54,755 nucleotides of DNA from JARICQ01 sp964428475. Its GTDB lineage: Bacteria; Bacillota; Clostridia; Tissierellales; Tissierellaceae. Below the pieces are notes generated by a model that searched no databases, was not told the DNA's origin, and saw only the letters and a list, made by a program, of their open reading frames with translations. A program made the translations under genes and the position numbers. The stretch is from contig CAYRYO010000008.1 in NCBI GenBank assembly GCA_964428475.1, positions 1-54,755 of the forward strand. The letters run 5' to 3'. Shown one piece after another: positions 50,988 to 54,755 of the stretch (positions within the stretch are counted from its first letter, which is position 1; every line of letters starts with the position of its first letter).

Positions 50988-53900
50988 CTAGATCTTATTA
51001 TTTTTTTTAATAAAGAAAAGCATCATTAGTAAAATGGTGGAAATAATTATAGAAATCATCCAAGGGAAACTATCTTCTACCATGCAGAAAGTCCCAGATT
51101 CCCCATTCATAGAGAATACAATATAACTTCCATTAATAGTTGAATCCAGCTTATCCCAGCCACCATCTTTATACTCCCATACTGTTACTTTTCTCTTTGT
51201 TTCAGGTAAAAGTAGTCTAAGTATATAGTCTTCGTCTTCATCTTCATCTTCTAAACCAAGCAATTCTATATTCCACGCATCTAAAATCTTTTTATCTTTC
51301 ATTGGTAGTTTAGTATTGGCTATATCAAAAGGAAATAAATTTAGTTTGACATCATTATTAAACTTACCTTCTGCTAAAAATAAGGGAAAACCATCTCCAG
51401 CCCGTAAAATCTCACTAGCTAAAACAGTCTTTAGTGGATTATATATAGCTTCTACTGTAGTATTAAAGACCATATTACTAGAATCAAAATCTTCCCAATG
51501 ACCATCATATCCATCTTTTACAGGTATATCTGGCAATAAGGTAAAATTAAATGAATCACCATATTGAAAGGGTATTTCATCTATTATCTCCCCATCAGCT
51601 ATAAAAATTGTATGAAATTCGGTGAAAGCCTTTGGCAAAATATCAACTCTTAGTAATTCTTCATAACTGATAGGACAAGCCTTCCCACTATAGCTTATTC
51701 CATCAATTGCAGCAACTCTGTCATTTACATAGTAATTATTAGTTATTTCCCCTTCAGATTTCCCTGCTATAGAACCAATCCATTCGGTCCCATTTTCAAA
51801 TTTCACCAATGTATATGAATTTGAAATATCATTCCCATAGCCTGCGATGCCACCAAGATAGTTTTTACCTGAAATAGATGATAGTACAAAGGAATTATCT
51901 ATCCTTGTATCTGAAGCTCCTGCTATACCGCCTACATAGTCACCTTCTTTACTTTCCACATCACCATAATTTTCGCATCCTTTAATCAAACCTAAAGCCA
52001 TACGACCTGCTATCCCACCTATATAATCCTTCTTTGAATTTACTTTACCATGGTTTATACATTCTTTAAGAATGGCGGTGGTCATATATTTAAAATTAAG
52101 GGATGGTGCTCCTTTTTTAAATATATCATCTTCAGGATCTAGATCATATTCTATGGCCATAGATCCGGCTATTCCTCCAGTATTAACATCGCCACTAACA
52201 TATCCATAGTTTTGATTTTTATAAACTACACCTAGGCTAGTATCATCTACATCTTCATTGGATATATCCTCAATATATTCAGATTTATCTTTACCTTCTA
52301 TAGACGTCATTAAAAGATTAAAGACCACAAATATTTGATCGTTAATAGCTTCTATATCATTAATTAAGATATCACCTGCATCTCTTATTTCTCCATTTAT
52401 ATTATTTACCTGTGAAGATATATTCCCTATACTCTCAAACAAATCCTCTCCAGATTGTCTATAATCGCTACTTATATTATTAAGCACAATATCAGGCTCT
52501 GATACTAGAGAATCTACTAGATCTCTGATTGAAACAAGCACTGCGGTCATCGACTCAGAAGCATTAGCAAATTTATAAAACCCAGTGCTAAAATCATGGA
52601 ATGCGTCCCCCGATTGTTGTGATGTAGTTTCCAATTTGGAGAGAGAATAATAGATGCCTTTTATACTTGTGTCTATATTTCTAGATGAATTGTAAAGGTC
52701 ATCTAATATATCATTTAAATCTCTCCTAGTGTCTATTTTTGTTTGCAATAAGCCATTGCTAATTATAGTAGAAATTTCCCTGTTTAATCTAAATACAATT
52801 GGAGCTGTAGATTCAAAATCACCTGACAAACTATCTAGTTCTTTTAATAAATCATCCCAGTCTGGATTCTTTATATCTAAATTTCTCAATGCATCCAAAA
52901 TATTTGATATAGACTCACTTCCATCTACAAAACTCTCTTCTAACTGCCCTAAAGCCTCTTCTAATTCCTTAACAATGTCTTTTATACTTCCCTTATTTTC
53001 TAGAATATTTAATAATCTATTCAATGTGCCTTTAGTTTTATATATGGCATCTCCTGCTAAATTTATGCCTTCTCTTAAATCTTCAACAGCACCTTTACCT
53101 TCATTTAATGCATCAGCCATACTATTGGATGTCTCTTCTAGATTATCAAATCCTGATTCTATATGCTTTAATCCATCATTAAATCTATCAGAAAGTTCCT
53201 CTGCCTGATCCAATATAGGGATAATTTCTTCCAGGGTATATGATATTCTCTTGCTAGCTATATTCACTGTATCTGTTATATGATCAATGTGATCTAAAGT
53301 TCCTCGAGATAAAATCTCCATAGACTCATGAGTATCATCTAACGATTTAGATATGCTATCTATTTCAGAGGATATTGCTCCAGAGGAGGATCTGACATTA
53401 GCAAAAGATTTATTCATAATATTTTGTAAGAGATTTACTTCATGATTAAGCTTTTGTATCATATCTTCAGAAAATGAAAGCGTTAGATGTGGTTCTACTT
53501 GTCCAATAATCCCCCCTATATCCTTACGCCCTAAAACAGTATTATAATTTTTGCAATTACTTAAATAGCCAGATTGTCTTCCTACAATACCACCCACATT
53601 ATATCCCATATACTTATATCCTACAGGCCCACGATTGACACAATCTTGGAGATATCCAGATGATAATCCTGCGATACCACCTATATCGGTATATGCATTG
53701 ACATTTTCTATTGAATTAATCTGCGACCAGTTTATATCTCCTCTATTTGAAGTTGACTCTACAATTGAGGTATTAATTTCAGATAAATTATATGACTTGA
53801 AAATAGTGCCTAAATTTTGTCCTACTATACCACCTATAAAATGCTCTCCACTTATCTTTCCACTAGAGCTGCAATCGGATATTGTTCCAGTGGCCTCATT

Positions 53901-54398
53901 TATACCAGCTATCCCACCTATACTGTTCTTCCCCATTACATCTCCATTAAAATTACAGCCCTCAATGCTACCCCTATTATTTCCAACAATGCCTCCTACA
54001 ACATTTTGACTTCCTGAAGGCTTTATACTAGCAGAGACATTTAAGTCTTTTATTACTCCATCTTCTTGTAAATATCTAAATAATCCCTGTATGGATCCAC
54101 TTTCCGATATTGAAATTCCAGATATGGTATTCCCACGACCATCAAAAATTCCTCCAAATGTAGGTATGGAAAAAGATTCTACACTTGAAATATCAATATC
54201 TGATTGCAATATAATTGTTTTACCTCTGAAGTATGTGTCAAGAGATGCATCTTGACTAAATTTTACTAAATCATCTATGGAATCAATATATATAGTATCT
54301 GATTCTGCAAAGGATAAATTTAAATTGTTTATCAATATAATAAATGACAATACAAAAACTATAATGTTTCTATATACTTTGTTTTGTTTTTTCATCAA
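50988..54398 (-). CDS. GLUG-repeat surface protein split by a long coiled-coil region
   Basis: A 1136-residue exported, membrane-anchored protein. The signal peptide ends near SFAES (about residue 32). Residues about 70-303 contain at least six GLUG-type repeats (for example VGGIVGNNRGSIEGC and IGGIAGINEATGTI), expected to form a beta-solenoid. Residues about 304-722 are a ~420-residue helical/coiled-coil insertion. About five further GLUG repeats follow (YIGGIAGRMALGLIKGCENY), then a beta-grasp repeat of Listeria/Bacteroides type (GYDGHWEDFD). The tail is a C-terminal membrane helix, WMISIIISTILLMMLFFI, ending in KKNNKI. There is no sortase LPXTG motif. The start ATG overlaps the MMPL gene end by 29 bases, so production is coupled to the transporter. 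Confidence 0.9.
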   Translation of the reverse strand: MMKKQNKVYRNIIVFVLSFIILINNLNLSFAESDTIYIDSIDDLVKFSQDASLDTYFRGKTIILQSDIDISSVESFSIPTFGGIFDGRGNTISGISISESGSIQGLFRYLQEDGVIKDLNVSASIKPSGSQNVVGGIVGNNRGSIEGCNFNGDVMGKNSIGGIAGINEATGTISDCSSSGKISGEHFIGGIVGQNLGTIFKSYNLSEINTSIVESTSNRGDINWSQINSIENVNAYTDIGGIAGLSSGYLQDCVNRGPVGYKYMGYNVGGIVGRQSGYLSNCKNYNTVLGRKDIGGIIGQVEPHLTLSFSEDMIQKLNHEVNLLQNIMNKSFANVRSSSGAISSEIDSISKSLDDTHESMEILSRGTLDHIDHITDTVNIASKRISYTLEEIIPILDQAEELSDRFNDGLKHIESGFDNLEETSNSMADALNEGKGAVEDLREGINLAGDAIYKTKGTLNRLLNILENKGSIKDIVKELEEALGQLEESFVDGSESISNILDALRNLDIKNPDWDDLLKELDSLSGDFESTAPIVFRLNREISTIISNGLLQTKIDTRRDLNDILDDLYNSSRNIDTSIKGIYYSLSKLETTSQQSGDAFHDFSTGFYKFANASESMTAVLVSIRDLVDSLVSEPDIVLNNISSDYRQSGEDLFESIGNISSQVNNINGEIRDAGDILINDIEAINDQIFVVFNLLMTSIEGKDKSEYIEDISNEDVDDTSLGVVYKNQNYGYVSGDVNTGGIAGSMAIEYDLDPEDDIFKKGAPSLNFKYMTTAILKECINHGKVNSKKDYIGGIAGRMALGLIKGCENYGDVESKEGDYVGGIAGASDTRIDNSFVLSSISGKNYLGGIAGYGNDISNSYTLVKFENGTEWIGSIAGKSEGEITNNYYVNDRVAAIDGISYSGKACPISYEELLRVDILPKAFTEFHTIFIADGEIIDEIPFQYGDSFNFTLLPDIPVKDGYDGHWEDFDSSNMVFNTTVEAIYNPLKTVLASEILRAGDGFPLFLAEGKFNNDVKLNLFPFDIANTKLPMKDKKILDAWNIELLGLEDEDEDEDYILRLLLPETKRKVTVWEYKDGGWDKLDSTINGSYIVFSMNGESGTFCMVEDSFPWMISIIISTILLMMLFFIKKNNKI

Positions 54399-54755
54399 AG
54401 TCCACTTCCTTCTTTTCCAGCAAATCTGGATTTATATCTTCTATGGATCCGAGTTCTACTATGCCATTTACATCTCCATAAACAATACCCTGAATCTTCG
54501 CATCTACCACTCCAGATATATGTCCTCGAATATGACCGTCAACTCTAATATGACCCCTATGACTCTCAGTATGCAAACGGCTTTTAAGTTTAAATCCTGT
54601 TCTATCAATAATCTTGTCACCCAATAATAAGATTTGAGGCAATATCCCCATAACTAAAAACATAGATATAATAGTTCCACGCCCTAAAAACAATCCAATG
54701 GAAGAAATACTATATTCTGAAGATAGTACACCAATCAAAAGACCAGCTGAAGCTA
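54370..54755 (-). CDS. MMPL/RND-family transporter, C-terminal end with bactofilin-like tail (5' truncated by window)
   Basis: The frame remains open to the window edge, so this is the 3' end of a larger gene. The visible part holds the last membrane helices of an MMPL/RND-type exporter (LFLGRGTIISMFLVMGILPQ then ILLLGDKII), the usual ending of HAE3/MmpL proteins. A cytoplasmic tail follows, with a repeating G-x-I/V pattern: HIRVDGHIRGHISGVVDAKI, then QGIVYGDVNGIV. This resembles the short beta-helix repeats of bactofilins. The last ~25 residues are acidic/charged. The overlap with the GLUG protein gene suggests the two function together at the membrane. The start lies outside the window; the Leu (TTG) at 54738 is not a real start. 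Confidence 0.8.
   Translation of the reverse strand, partial: ASAGLLIGVLSSEYSISSIGLFLGRGTIISMFLVMGILPQILLLGDKIIDRTGFKLKSRLHTESHRGHIRVDGHIRGHISGVVDAKIQGIVYGDVNGIVELGSIEDINPDLLEKKEVDFDEKTKQSI

Noticed and set aside
1..54755. CRISPR arrays, tRNA/rRNA genes, insertion sequences, prophage
   Set aside because: No regularly spaced repeats, cloverleaf-like segments, transposase or phage structural reading frames were found on either strand by eye.

Overview
The window is AT-rich DNA from an anaerobic, low-GC Gram-positive bacterium, most likely a member of Clostridia/Tissierellia. Evidence for this is strong AGGAGG-type ribosome sites, a B12-dependent (class II) ribonucleotide reductase, an EFR1 flavodoxin-ferredoxin, an Old Yellow Enzyme and clostridial-type regulation (CIRCE, yybP-ykoY riboswitch, RelP). 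A methyl-accepting chemoreceptor suggests motility. Species cannot be named from this sequence. No tRNA, rRNA, CRISPR array, insertion sequence or prophage gene was seen, and no stretch over 300 bases lacks a gene.

Layout. 1-3087: the end of a nucleoside/simple-sugar ABC importer operon (ATPase plus two permeases) containing an assembly gap that looks artificial. 3215-8479: two unrecognised proteins, an S9 peptidase and a YihY-type membrane protein. 8498-16223: a complete Wadjet (jetDABC) plasmid-defence operon. 16333-20782: an unrecognised protein, nrdJ with a palindromic operator, and a DUF445 membrane protein. 20970-27245: a nine-gene operon, ubiX-ubiD-shell-small protein-shell-shell-flavoprotein-vertex-adenine deaminase. 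27509-31610: htpG under CIRCE and a chemoreceptor. 31755-39217: shikimate pathway genes (aroF-B-A-C-E-K), with aroQ placed separately behind a Mn2+-riboswitch-controlled cation exchanger. 39323-46847: a redox and stress group (glutamate-synthase-like FMN protein, MsrB, RelP, OYE, hydrolase, methyltransferase, EFR1, secreted nuclease). 46992-54755: PhzF, a secreted caspase-like protease, an OFA-family transporter, and a GLUG-repeat surface protein translationally overlapped with the end of an MMPL/RND transporter.

The most interesting system is the bacterial microcompartment (BMC) locus. It encodes three hexameric shell proteins and one pentameric vertex protein. No aldehyde dehydrogenase, phosphotransacylase, alcohol dehydrogenase or B12/glycyl-radical signature enzyme is visible. 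The only candidate core enzymes are a UbiD-family (prenyl-FMN) decarboxylase with its UbiX cofactor synthase, a second flavoprotein carrying a EutQ-like C-terminal tail, and adenine deaminase. A 126-residue low-complexity protein with repeated short amphipathic segments sits among the shell genes and could be a scaffold or adaptor. I infer an organelle built around a (de)carboxylation reaction. The substrate is unknown.

Genes were read by reading frame, motif and ribosome-site inspection only. Family names are recognition from memory, not database hits. Several starts were moved from the longest open frame to a better-placed ribosome site, as noted in the entries.
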